From positions 1-58,688 of the forward strand of contig JAQSXJ010000037.1 in assembly GCA_029256725.1 (NCBI GenBank): a stretch of 58,688 nucleotides of DNA, written 5' to 3'. The position numbers and the translations under genes were made by a program. The notes below the pieces were generated by a model. It had not been told where the DNA came from. It did no database searches and worked only from the letters and a program-made list of their open reading frames with translations. The DNA comes from Anaerocolumna sp. GTDB lineage: Bacteria > Bacillota > Clostridia > Lachnospirales > Lachnospiraceae. Below, piece by piece: positions 51,586-58,688 of the stretch (the first letter of the stretch is position 1; every line of letters begins with the position of its first letter).

Positions 51586-52320
51586 ATGAAAGTATTAATA
51601 CCAATAGCTGGCCGTGATAATGAAGATAATGGTAATCAATATATAAAAAGTCTATACGAAATAGAGAAAAAGACGGTTCTGCAATATGTATATGAATCTT
51701 TAAATAGTATAAAGAACGCAGAATTTATAGTCGTATTACGTAGAAGTGATGTTCAGAAATATCATTTAGATGATATGGTTAGACTTTTGATTCCTAATGT
51801 TAAAATAATTATAGCAGATGGAGCAACTTCAGGATCTGCTTGTAGTTGTTTACTTGCTGTAGATAGTATTGAAGATGATGAACCTTTATTAATAACTGGT
51901 GGTGATCAATTGATGTTAGTTGATCCACAGTATATAATAAACAATTTTACCACACAAGATTATGACGGTGGTGTTGTAATATTTGATGATATTCACCCTA
52001 GATGGTCCTTCGTTCGATTAGATTCTAATGACATGGTAATTGAAGCAGCAGAAAAAAGACCACTTAGTCGAAATGCAACAACAGGATTTTATTACTTTAA
52101 AAGAGGTGGAGACTTTATAAATGCAGCGCAGGAAATGATACGTAAAGGAGCTAGCGTAAATGGTCAATATTTTGTTTGCCCTACTTATAATGAGTTAGTT
52201 TTAAAACAAAAGAAAATAGGTGTTTATAGAATATCTAAAAAGGAGTATTTTAATTTTAACCAACAAAAGGGAATGGATGATTACGAAAAATATTTGAAAG
52301 GAGTAGATAGTAATGTATAA
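51586..52320 (+). CDS. Nucleotidyltransferase-like protein with altered signature
   Basis: The 244-aa product resembles sugar/polyol nucleotidyltransferases: LIPIAGR at the N-terminus, a conserved ATSGSACSCLLAVDSI nucleotide-binding region, LLITGGDQLMLVD (metal-binding Asp) and TTGFYYFKRGGDF. It is a distant paralogue of the gene at 54226. The signature loop is abnormal: IAGRDNEDNGNQYIKSL replaces the usual G-x-G-[ST]-R-x(n)-K-P, although a Lys is kept. No strong Shine-Dalgarno is seen; translation is probably coupled to the HAD gene. It overlaps the cupin gene by 8 bases. Confidence 0.75.
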   Translation: MKVLIPIAGRDNEDNGNQYIKSLYEIEKKTVLQYVYESLNSIKNAEFIVVLRRSDVQKYHLDDMVRLLIPNVKIIIADGATSGSACSCLLAVDSIEDDEPLLITGGDQLMLVDPQYIINNFTTQDYDGGVVIFDDIHPRWSFVRLDSNDMVIEAAEKRPLSRNATTGFYYFKRGGDFINAAQEMIRKGASVNGQYFVCPTYNELVLKQKKIGVYRISKKEYFNFNQQKGMDDYEKYLKGVDSNV

Positions 52321-52639
52321 AGTGACTTTAGATAATATGATAAATGGATGGTTTGTTGGTAATTTTGAGCCATCCCTTTACAAAACTAATGATGTTGAAA
52401 TGGCGGTTAAGAAATATAAGAAAGGTGATAGTGAGGAAGCACATTATCATAAAATCGCAACTGAGATTACAGTAATTGTATCCGGTAGTGTATTGATGAA
52501 TGGGGTAGAATATCAAGAAGGTGATATATTAGTTATTGAACCCAATGATGCTACAGATTTCACTGCGTTAACTGATGCAGTAACTGCAGTGGCTAAATTA
52601 CCAGGTGCAAATAATGATAAATATTTGGTGAAAGAATAA
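52313..52639 (+). CDS. Small cupin-domain protein
   Basis: The 108-aa product is a single cupin: motif 1 EEAHYHKIATEITVIVSG (His ligands and Glu), motif 2 GDILVIEPNDATDFTAL. Metal ligands appear retained in motif 1. Cupins of this size in glycan loci are isomerases, epimerases or regulatory binding proteins. It starts inside the preceding nucleotidyltransferase gene with AAAGGAG upstream, and LicD starts one base after its stop, so the three work as a unit. The substrate is unknown. Confidence 0.8.
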   Translation: MYKVTLDNMINGWFVGNFEPSLYKTNDVEMAVKKYKKGDSEEAHYHKIATEITVIVSGSVLMNGVEYQEGDILVIEPNDATDFTALTDAVTAVAKLPGANNDKYLVKE

Positions 52640-52640
52640 T

Positions 52641-53789
52641 ATGAATATCAAAGAGTTGGGGAGAAAAGTATTTAAGATTATATGCCCTACTTATAAACAA
52701 AGTTTAAAGATCAAACAATTAGCAGAAGAGAATAACATTTTATTAGAGGAAAATAGAAAAACACTTAAGGAATTTGAAGGCATTTTCGAAGCATTCAAAG
52801 CAAGTACACAAGATTATATGGAAACATCTCGTTTATCAATAATATGTTTACAAGAACATATAAATTTAATAGAAGGAAAAACTACTAGAGTCGAAAATAA
52901 CATGGTAGATAAGATGTTGTTTGATGTAGAACTTGCCAGTATTAAATTACAAGCCAAAGAAAATTTTTGGAGGTTATATCCTAAAAATAATGATAAGATT
53001 AGAAAAATACAACATACAACTAACTATTTGCTTGAAAATTTTGCACGTATATGTGAAGAGAATAACATAGCATACTGGATCCAAGGAGGAACACTTTTAG
53101 GAGCAATAAGGCATAATGGATTTATACCATGGGATGACGATGCTGATGTTGGTATGATGAGGCAAGATTTAAATAAGTTAAAAGAAATATTAAAGAAAAA
53201 TGAAGAGTTTGAACTAAGCGATTTCTATCATTTTGATGCTCCACTTTGTAGAATGCCCAAATTTATAATGAAGGATTACAAGATTACTTGTTTCATTGAT
53301 GTTTTTGTATATGATTATTGCGAAATTACGAATGATTCTACCAAAGAAGATTATTGGGAAGAATATAAATTAATCAGACAAAAAGTAGTTGATGATATGA
53401 TTTGTTTAGCACCATCATTAGAGAAATATTATGCGCATGAAATAATAAGTAATAAACAGGACTTAGTAAAAATAGAGCAGATATTTAAGTATTATAATTC
53501 AGAGTTTCCTAAATTCAAAAATGTAAATGGTATTATATGGAGTATAGATAATTTTACATCTGATTGGAAACGAATATTTGATTTAGACTTTATTTTTCCA
53601 CTGCAAACTGTTAAGTTTGAGGGAAGAGATTATTCTACCCCTAGGTATCCAAAAGCGTATTTAAAAATGCAATATGATGATTTTATGGAGATACCAGAGG
53701 ATATTGGAATACAAAAACATCAAAGATATACTCCGGAAGAAATGGATAAAATTACAACTTTTCTAAAAGAGAAAGGGATATCAGAGTAA
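52641..53789 (+). CDS. LicD-family phosphotransferase with N-terminal coiled coil
   Basis: The 382-aa product has a Lys/Glu-rich coiled-coil-like N-terminus (about 20-75) and a LicD domain from about 125. The domain shows YWIQGGTLLGAIRHNGFIPW followed by the metal-binding DDDAD (165-169), the hallmark of LicD/fukutin nucleotidyltransferase-fold enzymes. It ends with PRYPKAYLKMQYDDFMEIP, also family-typical. LicD enzymes move phosphocholine or related phospho-groups from a CDP-carrier to a sugar. Here CDP-glycerol or another CDP-polyol from the next gene is the likely donor. Its stop overlaps the next ATG by one base. Confidence 0.88.
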   Translation: MNIKELGRKVFKIICPTYKQSLKIKQLAEENNILLEENRKTLKEFEGIFEAFKASTQDYMETSRLSIICLQEHINLIEGKTTRVENNMVDKMLFDVELASIKLQAKENFWRLYPKNNDKIRKIQHTTNYLLENFARICEENNIAYWIQGGTLLGAIRHNGFIPWDDDADVGMMRQDLNKLKEILKKNEEFELSDFYHFDAPLCRMPKFIMKDYKITCFIDVFVYDYCEITNDSTKEDYWEEYKLIRQKVVDDMICLAPSLEKYYAHEIISNKQDLVKIEQIFKYYNSEFPKFKNVNGIIWSIDNFTSDWKRIFDLDFIFPLQTVKFEGRDYSTPRYPKAYLKMQYDDFMEIPEDIGIQKHQRYTPEEMDKITTFLKEKGISE

Positions 53790-54214
53790 TGAAACCTATT
53801 ATTGGTTATACTGCTGGTGCATTTGATTTGTTTCATATTGGGCATTTGAATTTAATTAAAAGAGCTAAACTAAAATGTGATTACTTGATTGTGGGTGTTT
53901 CAACTGATGAGCTTATATTTGAAACAAAAGGTAAACATCCTATCATTCCACTAGAAGAACGCTTAGAGATTATACAGTCAATTAAATATGTAGATGAAGT
54001 AATTGTTCAATCATCATTAGACAAAGTTGAAGCATGGAATATGTTAAAATATGATATCTTATTCTCAGGTGATGATTGGAAAAATTCTGAGAGATGGATG
54101 AGTTACAAGGAACAATTAAACAAAGTTAATGTTGAGATTATATATTTCTCATATACAAATAAAATAAGTACATCAATTATAAAAAAAATATTATACGAAA
54201 AGTTTACAAATTAG
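53789..54214 (+). CDS. tagD: Glycerol-3-phosphate cytidylyltransferase-like (TagD/GCT)
   Basis: The 141-aa product has the cytidylyltransferase fold: YTAGAFDLFHIGHLNLIKRA with the HIGH motif, LIVGVSTDELIFETKGKHP, IPLEERLEIIQSIKYVDEV and a final NKISTSIIKK that corresponds to the R-TEGISTT-type substrate motif. The length is typical. It makes CDP-glycerol (or a similar CDP-alcohol) from CTP and the phosphate. Position directly after licD, with coupled translation, suggests it supplies LicD and perhaps the TagF domain at 37526. Confidence 0.87.
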   Translation: MKPIIGYTAGAFDLFHIGHLNLIKRAKLKCDYLIVGVSTDELIFETKGKHPIIPLEERLEIIQSIKYVDEVIVQSSLDKVEAWNMLKYDILFSGDDWKNSERWMSYKEQLNKVNVEIIYFSYTNKISTSIIKKILYEKFTN

Positions 54215-54225
54215 GAGGATAGATT

Positions 54226-54969
54226 ATGCTAAATATTGTTGTGCCAATGGCTGGAAGAGGTAGTAGATTTGCAGAAGTTGGATACGAATTACCAAAGCCA
54301 CTAATTTACATTCATAAAAATCATATGATAGAATATGTAACTAAAAATATATCGCCTAATACGGAGCATAGATTTATATATCTTTGCCTTGAAGAACATT
54401 TAAAAAAATATGATATAGAGAGTATATTACATAAAATTTCAAGTGATTCTATAGTTGTACCTGTAAATCAAGTGACTGAAGGAGCAGCATGTACAGTTCT
54501 TTTAGCAGAAAAATATATCGATAATAAAGATGCATTAATGATTGCAAACTCTGATCAATATGTAGATATTAATATTAATAAATATATTGAGAGTATTGAA
54601 GAAAATGATGGACTTATTATGACTATGACTGCCGATGACCCCAAATGGTCATTTATCAAATATAATGAGAAGAAATTAGTTACTATGGTGCGTGAGAAAG
54701 TAGTTATTTCAGACGAAGCGACTGTAGGTATTTATAACTTTAAACATGGAGCTGATTTTGTAAAATATGCATATCGTATGATTGAAAAAAATATTAGAGT
54801 TAATAATGAATTTTATGTTGCTCCTGTTTATAATGAAATGATTGAAGATACTAAAAAAATCAGCTATTTTAATATAGGTAGTGAAGGAAGAGGAATGTAT
54901 GGGTTAGGAATACCTGAAGATTTGGATAAATTCTTAATTAATCCTATATCAAAAAAATTATTCTGTTGA
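54226..54969 (+). CDS. Sugar/polyol-phosphate nucleotidyltransferase
   Basis: The 247-aa product keeps the canonical nucleotidyltransferase start: VVPMAGRGSRFAEVGYELPKP, with the Gly-rich loop, Arg and Lys-Pro. It continues with TEGAACTVLLAEKYI, ALMIANSDQYVD (metal Asp) and EATVGIYNFKHGADF. Its similarity to the protein at 51586 points to an old duplication, with this copy holding the active-site loop. It would activate a second sugar or alcohol phosphate. GGAGG precedes the ATG. Confidence 0.85.
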   Translation: MLNIVVPMAGRGSRFAEVGYELPKPLIYIHKNHMIEYVTKNISPNTEHRFIYLCLEEHLKKYDIESILHKISSDSIVVPVNQVTEGAACTVLLAEKYIDNKDALMIANSDQYVDININKYIESIEENDGLIMTMTADDPKWSFIKYNEKKLVTMVREKVVISDEATVGIYNFKHGADFVKYAYRMIEKNIRVNNEFYVAPVYNEMIEDTKKISYFNIGSEGRGMYGLGIPEDLDKFLINPISKKLFC

Positions 54970-54991
54970 TAAAACCATTGTGAGGTATTTA

Positions 54992-55750
54992 ATGAAAATT
55001 GCTGTTCTTCTGTATGGACATTTAAGAACTTTTGATCAGTGTGCTAATAGTTTGAAGGAAAATTTACTTTCTTTATATGATTGTGATTTATTCATGCATA
55101 CTTGGTCTGAAACTGATCATAATACAAAATCTTGGCATAAACGGACAACTACACCATTATCGGTTGACCGGAATATTAAAGACAATATTATTAAATACTA
55201 TTCGCCCAAGCGATTAATTATTGAAGAGCAGCCTTTGTATCAAGGGGAATTATTCGACTTTTTGGTAGAACCATTTACGACTGTTTCTAGTATTGGTATG
55301 CACTTTATGTTTGATAGTATGAATAAGGCAAATCAATCAAGAATTGATTATGAAAAAGAAATGGGAACCAAATATGATTTAGTTGTAGTTACTAGGCCAG
55401 ACATTTTATTTTATCATTCGTTAGATATAGATAAAATATTATATCAAGCAAAAATTTGTGAAATAGATATCATGAAAGCAAGATTTTTTGCCTATGTAGC
55501 ATCAAATAATGAAAGTAATGTAAGTTTACTAATTAATAGAGTTAATGACATTCTATTTTTGGCGAATCCCTATGTTATAGATAAATATATTTCCTGCAAT
55601 TTACAATTAGAGGCTGATTTTATTAGAGAACATCTAATTAATATTGTAACAGTATATACAGCGGCAGAGTTTAAAGCTGGTATTCAGCCTATCCCTATTG
55701 CTTTTCAATATGGTGTAGATTGGATTAATGTTGTTCCGATAAGTTCATAA
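54992..55750 (+). CDS. Putative glycosyltransferase of a surface-glycan family, function unknown
   Basis: I choose ATG 54992 (GAGG at 54982-54985) over a GTG at 54980. The 252-aa product starts KIAVLLYGHLRTFDQCANSL, has DLFMHTWSE, and a middle KYDLVVVTRPDILFYHSLDI, where R-P-D may stand for the DxD-like site. Proteins with this start and the TRPD phrase recur in capsule and LPS loci and are presumed GT-A-like transferases. No named Pfam match is claimed. It lies between the nucleotidyltransferase and a GT4 gene. Confidence 0.6.
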   Translation: MKIAVLLYGHLRTFDQCANSLKENLLSLYDCDLFMHTWSETDHNTKSWHKRTTTPLSVDRNIKDNIIKYYSPKRLIIEEQPLYQGELFDFLVEPFTTVSSIGMHFMFDSMNKANQSRIDYEKEMGTKYDLVVVTRPDILFYHSLDIDKILYQAKICEIDIMKARFFAYVASNNESNVSLLINRVNDILFLANPYVIDKYISCNLQLEADFIREHLINIVTVYTAAEFKAGIQPIPIAFQYGVDWINVVPISS

Positions 55751-55808
55751 ACTCTAATTATAATATCTGAACGTTAGTATTCTGTTTTAAACATAAGAGA
55801 GGTAAAGT

Positions 55809-57500
55809 ATGAAAAAAATAGTGTTTGTTGCACACGAATATGGGCATTATAAAGGTCATGGTGGAATCGCCAGCTATCTTTACCAATTAACGTCATACAT
55901 AGTTAAAAATTGTCCGAATTATTTTGTATATGTAATCACACCATGTTTTGATAAGAATTGTGATTTGTTGCAATATAAAAACTTCAGTTTATATAAAATA
56001 AATAATGAAAATCTACATCAGCAAGGTGTTGAAGTACTAAATGTTCTTAAAAAAATAAAACCTGATATGGTAGAAGTTGCTGAATTTTTGGGAATGTGCT
56101 TAGAATCATTAATTTATAGGATGGAAAATAAAAACGAATTTAAAAATACAGTGTTTATTGTTGATAATCATACAGCTTCTCGCGAATGTTATGAATGGAG
56201 TACAAAATTACCCGTATCTTTAGCTCCAAACCATATAAAAGAAGCTTATATCAGAGAAAAAATGCAAATGATTTTAGCGGACCTTAACATATCTCCTTCT
56301 ACTTTTCTGTCAGATTATGTTAAAAAAAGATACAAATTAAATAATGTAACTACAATTCCACATCCTATAAACTTAAATTTTTCTCCTAAAGATGAATTGT
56401 TAAATGAAATAAAAAATAAATATGATTTGAGTTACTATCAAAATAAATTTATTATTAGTTGTATAACTAGAATAGAAGGAAGAAAGAATCAAAAAGGGTT
56501 AATTGAATCGTTTATTGGTTTTCTGAATTCTACAAAAGCTAATGCTCTATTAATATTAGCTGGAAATTCGGCAATAAACAGTATAAATGGTTTAGATGAA
56601 AGAGAAGAGCTTTATTCCAATATTCCTGAAGAACATAAATCAAAAATAAAGTTTTATGATTTTTTGGATAAGGATGGAAAAGACTTAATCTATCAAATAA
56701 GTAATTTATCTATTATAGCCTCAACTTATGAGAATTTTCCAGTAGCAATGACAGAATCTATTTATCAAGGGGTACCAGTAATGGCATCAAAATTTAGTGG
56801 ATGTTATGATTTTATGAGTGGATGTGAAGATAAAACCTCCTTTGATCCGTTTGATAAATTTGACTTAACTAAAAAAATTACGCTTTTTTACAATCTAAAC
56901 CAAAATGAACAACAAGATATTTCTAAAATACAATTGGATAATATATTAAAATTATGCGCAGTGGAAAATTCTGTATATAATAAACTTCATTTATATCAAG
57001 ATATATTAAAGAAAAGAAAAGAATTAAATCTTACCAATAATAAGTCAAGTCTAATGTATATTGCAGATAATGATTTAAGAGGAATAGTTAAAGAAGAGGG
57101 AATTGTTAATATAGTATTATATAATCATACTGATTTAAGAAATTTAAAACTTTATATTAATAACACTTATCCGATGTTAGACAATACAGATAAACAAGGT
57201 GTAACTGCAATAGGTAATTATGAAATAGATTATGAAGTAGTGGGTGCTTTAATTAATAATAAAATAATAATTATAAAAAATGTAAGTCTTGATAAGAACG
57301 TATTAGGAAAGTCTTGGTATAATATTATTGCAGGTATCCTACTTCAGCGCGAAGAAAATTATACGTATCTTCCTACTAATTTAGATTTAAATGGTATTAA
57401 TAATATAAAAGAATTACATAATTCAATGTATAAATTAATCATTGATGAAATGTTCTATCTGAAATATTGTCTAAAATTGGAGGAATGCTATGAGAAATAA
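55809..57500 (+). CDS. Large family 4 glycosyltransferase with extra C-terminal region
   Basis: The 563-aa product has a GT-B fold: N-terminal FVAHEYGHYKGHGGIASYLY, middle PSTFLSDYVKKRYKLNN and a donor half with ISCITRIEGRKNQKGLIESF, IIASTYENFPVAMTESIYQGV and a Glu typical of the E-x7-E motif. About 150 C-terminal residues beyond the GT domain (from about 415) are Asn/Ile-rich and unassigned. GAGAGGTAAAG precedes the ATG. It adds a sugar to the surface glycan; specificity is unknown. Confidence 0.85.
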   Translation: MKKIVFVAHEYGHYKGHGGIASYLYQLTSYIVKNCPNYFVYVITPCFDKNCDLLQYKNFSLYKINNENLHQQGVEVLNVLKKIKPDMVEVAEFLGMCLESLIYRMENKNEFKNTVFIVDNHTASRECYEWSTKLPVSLAPNHIKEAYIREKMQMILADLNISPSTFLSDYVKKRYKLNNVTTIPHPINLNFSPKDELLNEIKNKYDLSYYQNKFIISCITRIEGRKNQKGLIESFIGFLNSTKANALLILAGNSAINSINGLDEREELYSNIPEEHKSKIKFYDFLDKDGKDLIYQISNLSIIASTYENFPVAMTESIYQGVPVMASKFSGCYDFMSGCEDKTSFDPFDKFDLTKKITLFYNLNQNEQQDISKIQLDNILKLCAVENSVYNKLHLYQDILKKRKELNLTNNKSSLMYIADNDLRGIVKEEGIVNIVLYNHTDLRNLKLYINNTYPMLDNTDKQGVTAIGNYEIDYEVVGALINNKIIIIKNVSLDKNVLGKSWYNIIAGILLQREENYTYLPTNLDLNGINNIKELHNSMYKLIIDEMFYLKYCLKLEECYEK

Positions 57501-58527
57501 AAAAAAGCTAAACATATTAATTCATGGACCATTTCAAGGGAATGCTTATGAATATATATTTGAAGAAATTAATAAACTTAGCCCCAAAATATTAAAAGCT
57601 TTTAATATTGTTGTAGTTGTTTATACGATTGATTATGAAGACACTATTAAAACTATAAAAAAATATAATATATTAAATGTTAATATAAAGCTTATACAGA
57701 TTAAAGATTTACTTAATCCTGGATTTTTTAATATTAATAGACAGCTAGTTTCTGTAATGGCTGGTTTAAAGGATATTGAACCCAATGAATTTGTTGTTAA
57801 ATTAAGAAATGATCAATGGATATCATTCAATAAATTATTAAAATTACTTAAGAACCTTAACTATTTTGAAAATGGTACTCAAAAGATTCTTACAACAAAT
57901 TGCTTTAGTAGGAAGGATAGACTATATCATCCTTCTGATATGTTTTTATGTGGTTTAAGAGAAGAATTACTAGATTATTATGACTGTGATTTGATGGAAG
58001 AAACCCATATGGATTGCCAATTGAGAATGGTAAATTTATCAAAAAATTCAAATGAAAAATTTCATGAATTTTTTATTTGCCCTGAAATAATATTGTTTAA
58101 GAATTATTTGAAAAATAAAAATTGGGAATTTAAGAATACCAAAGAAGATAGCTATAATGCTATTAAAGCTTTTTGCTATATAGTTAATTCATGGAATATT
58201 GATTTTCGTTGGAATAAAAAGAGGAATCCTTTTATGCCTGCTGGATCTATAGTGCTACCATATTCATATAAACTTGAACCGTTTGAAGGGGCACCTAAGG
58301 AATATGCACAGAATTATTCTGAATATGATATTACTAATAAAATGACAATTAAAGATATCTATTTTATAATCTTTTCAAGAATTATATTTTATTTAAAATA
58401 TGATGGACAAGCCATACTGCGTGATTTAATCATTAATATTGCTTATAGCAAATATATGCCTGAACAAATTCGTACAATGTTAAAGCATACACCTATTTAT
58501 AAGATATTTAGATATATTCTTAAGTAA
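57490..58527 (+). CDS. WavE-like lipopolysaccharide/surface glycan synthesis protein
   Basis: The 345-aa product resembles WavE: N-terminal LNILIHGPFQGNAYEYIFEE, VKLRNDQWISFNKLLKLL in the middle, SDMFLCGLREELLDYYDCDL and a basic, aromatic C-terminus. WavE was named for LPS core synthesis in Vibrio; relatives occur in Gram-positive surface loci and are probably glycosyltransferases. It overlaps the preceding gene by 11 bases and uses GGAGGA for translation. It is the last complete gene in the window. Confidence 0.75.
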   Translation: MRNKKKLNILIHGPFQGNAYEYIFEEINKLSPKILKAFNIVVVVYTIDYEDTIKTIKKYNILNVNIKLIQIKDLLNPGFFNINRQLVSVMAGLKDIEPNEFVVKLRNDQWISFNKLLKLLKNLNYFENGTQKILTTNCFSRKDRLYHPSDMFLCGLREELLDYYDCDLMEETHMDCQLRMVNLSKNSNEKFHEFFICPEIILFKNYLKNKNWEFKNTKEDSYNAIKAFCYIVNSWNIDFRWNKKRNPFMPAGSIVLPYSYKLEPFEGAPKEYAQNYSEYDITNKMTIKDIYFIIFSRIIFYLKYDGQAILRDLIINIAYSKYMPEQIRTMLKHTPIYKIFRYILK

Positions 58528-58622
58528 TTAGTTAATACTAATATAAATAACTCAACTTTCCCACCAGTAAAAGTGGGTAAAACACGTGAAAAATGAAGCA
58601 CTTAGCTTCATGAATTGGTACA

Positions 58623-58657
58623 TTGACATAAAAATAGCACCAAATCTTTGGTATAAT
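58623..58657 (+). promoter_or_regulatory. Extended -10 promoter for a gene beyond the window
   Basis: TTTGGTATAAT (58647-58657) is an extended -10 box; TTGACA lies at 58623-58628 but 23 bases away, beyond normal spacing. Small hairpins CCCAC/GTGGG and ATGAAGC/GCTTCAT lie upstream in 58560-58612. The same TTGACATAAA and CTTTGGTATAAT phrases occur before the surface-layer gene (34611, 34652). Confidence 0.45.
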
Positions 58658-58688
58658 AAGATCACCACAATCAACAAATACACAAAGA

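Overview
The window reads as a low-GC, Gram-positive, probably endospore-forming Clostridia chromosome, most likely Lachnospiraceae. This is inferred from the purine-rich Shine-Dalgarno sites, the dgt-dnaG-rpoD-trmK gene order, a SleB-type cell-wall hydrolase, a Big_2-domain surface protein with a very strong promoter, and teichoic-acid-like wall chemistry. Genus cannot be fixed from sequence alone.

Region 1 (1-9540) is the right end of a contractile-tail prophage or phage-tail-like particle locus of the Bacillus PBSX (Xkd) type. It holds the C-terminus of a tape measure protein, the XkdP/Q/R/S/T/U baseplate set, tail-fibre and kelch-like receptor-binding candidates, XkdX, a decayed gene, a structured non-coding stretch, a holin and an endolysin. 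The left end and any head genes lie outside the window.

Region 2 (9600-14000) holds small host genes: an unknown 100-aa protein, a GNAT acetyltransferase, a lipoprotein, queH and a tRNA-Pro(AGG), separated by repeat-rich A+T DNA. Region 3 (14178-22575) is housekeeping: an SDR oxidoreductase, dgt, dnaG, rpoD, trmK, a TGS-uridine-kinase-type nucleoside kinase and RNase P RNA, with a MITE-like element between the last two.

Region 4 (22831-29205) is one operon: response regulator, histidine kinase, an 868-aa exported membrane protein, and an ABC ATPase/permease pair resembling Gld-type transporters. It is followed by an isolated AP2/HNH-like protein, a second intact MITE and a broken third copy (29424-30613). 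Then come a SleB-like hydrolase, thrC and a highly expressed surface-layer-like protein (31310-37332).

Region 5 (37526-58527) is a long cell-surface glycan locus. It contains a TagF/GT4 fusion, a pyruvyltransferase/FrhB fusion, two separate TagGH-like ABC exporters, an O-antigen-ligase-like membrane protein on the minus strand, an initiating sugar-phosphate transferase, an epimerase and several glycosyltransferases. It also contains a tight module (50300-55750) of GDPD-like protein, HAD phosphatase, two nucleotidyltransferases, cupin, LicD and glycerol-3-phosphate cytidylyltransferase. I infer that this module makes and attaches a phosphodiester-linked substituent. The region from about 44 kb on is visibly more A+T rich than the housekeeping part, which fits an exchangeable surface-antigen locus.
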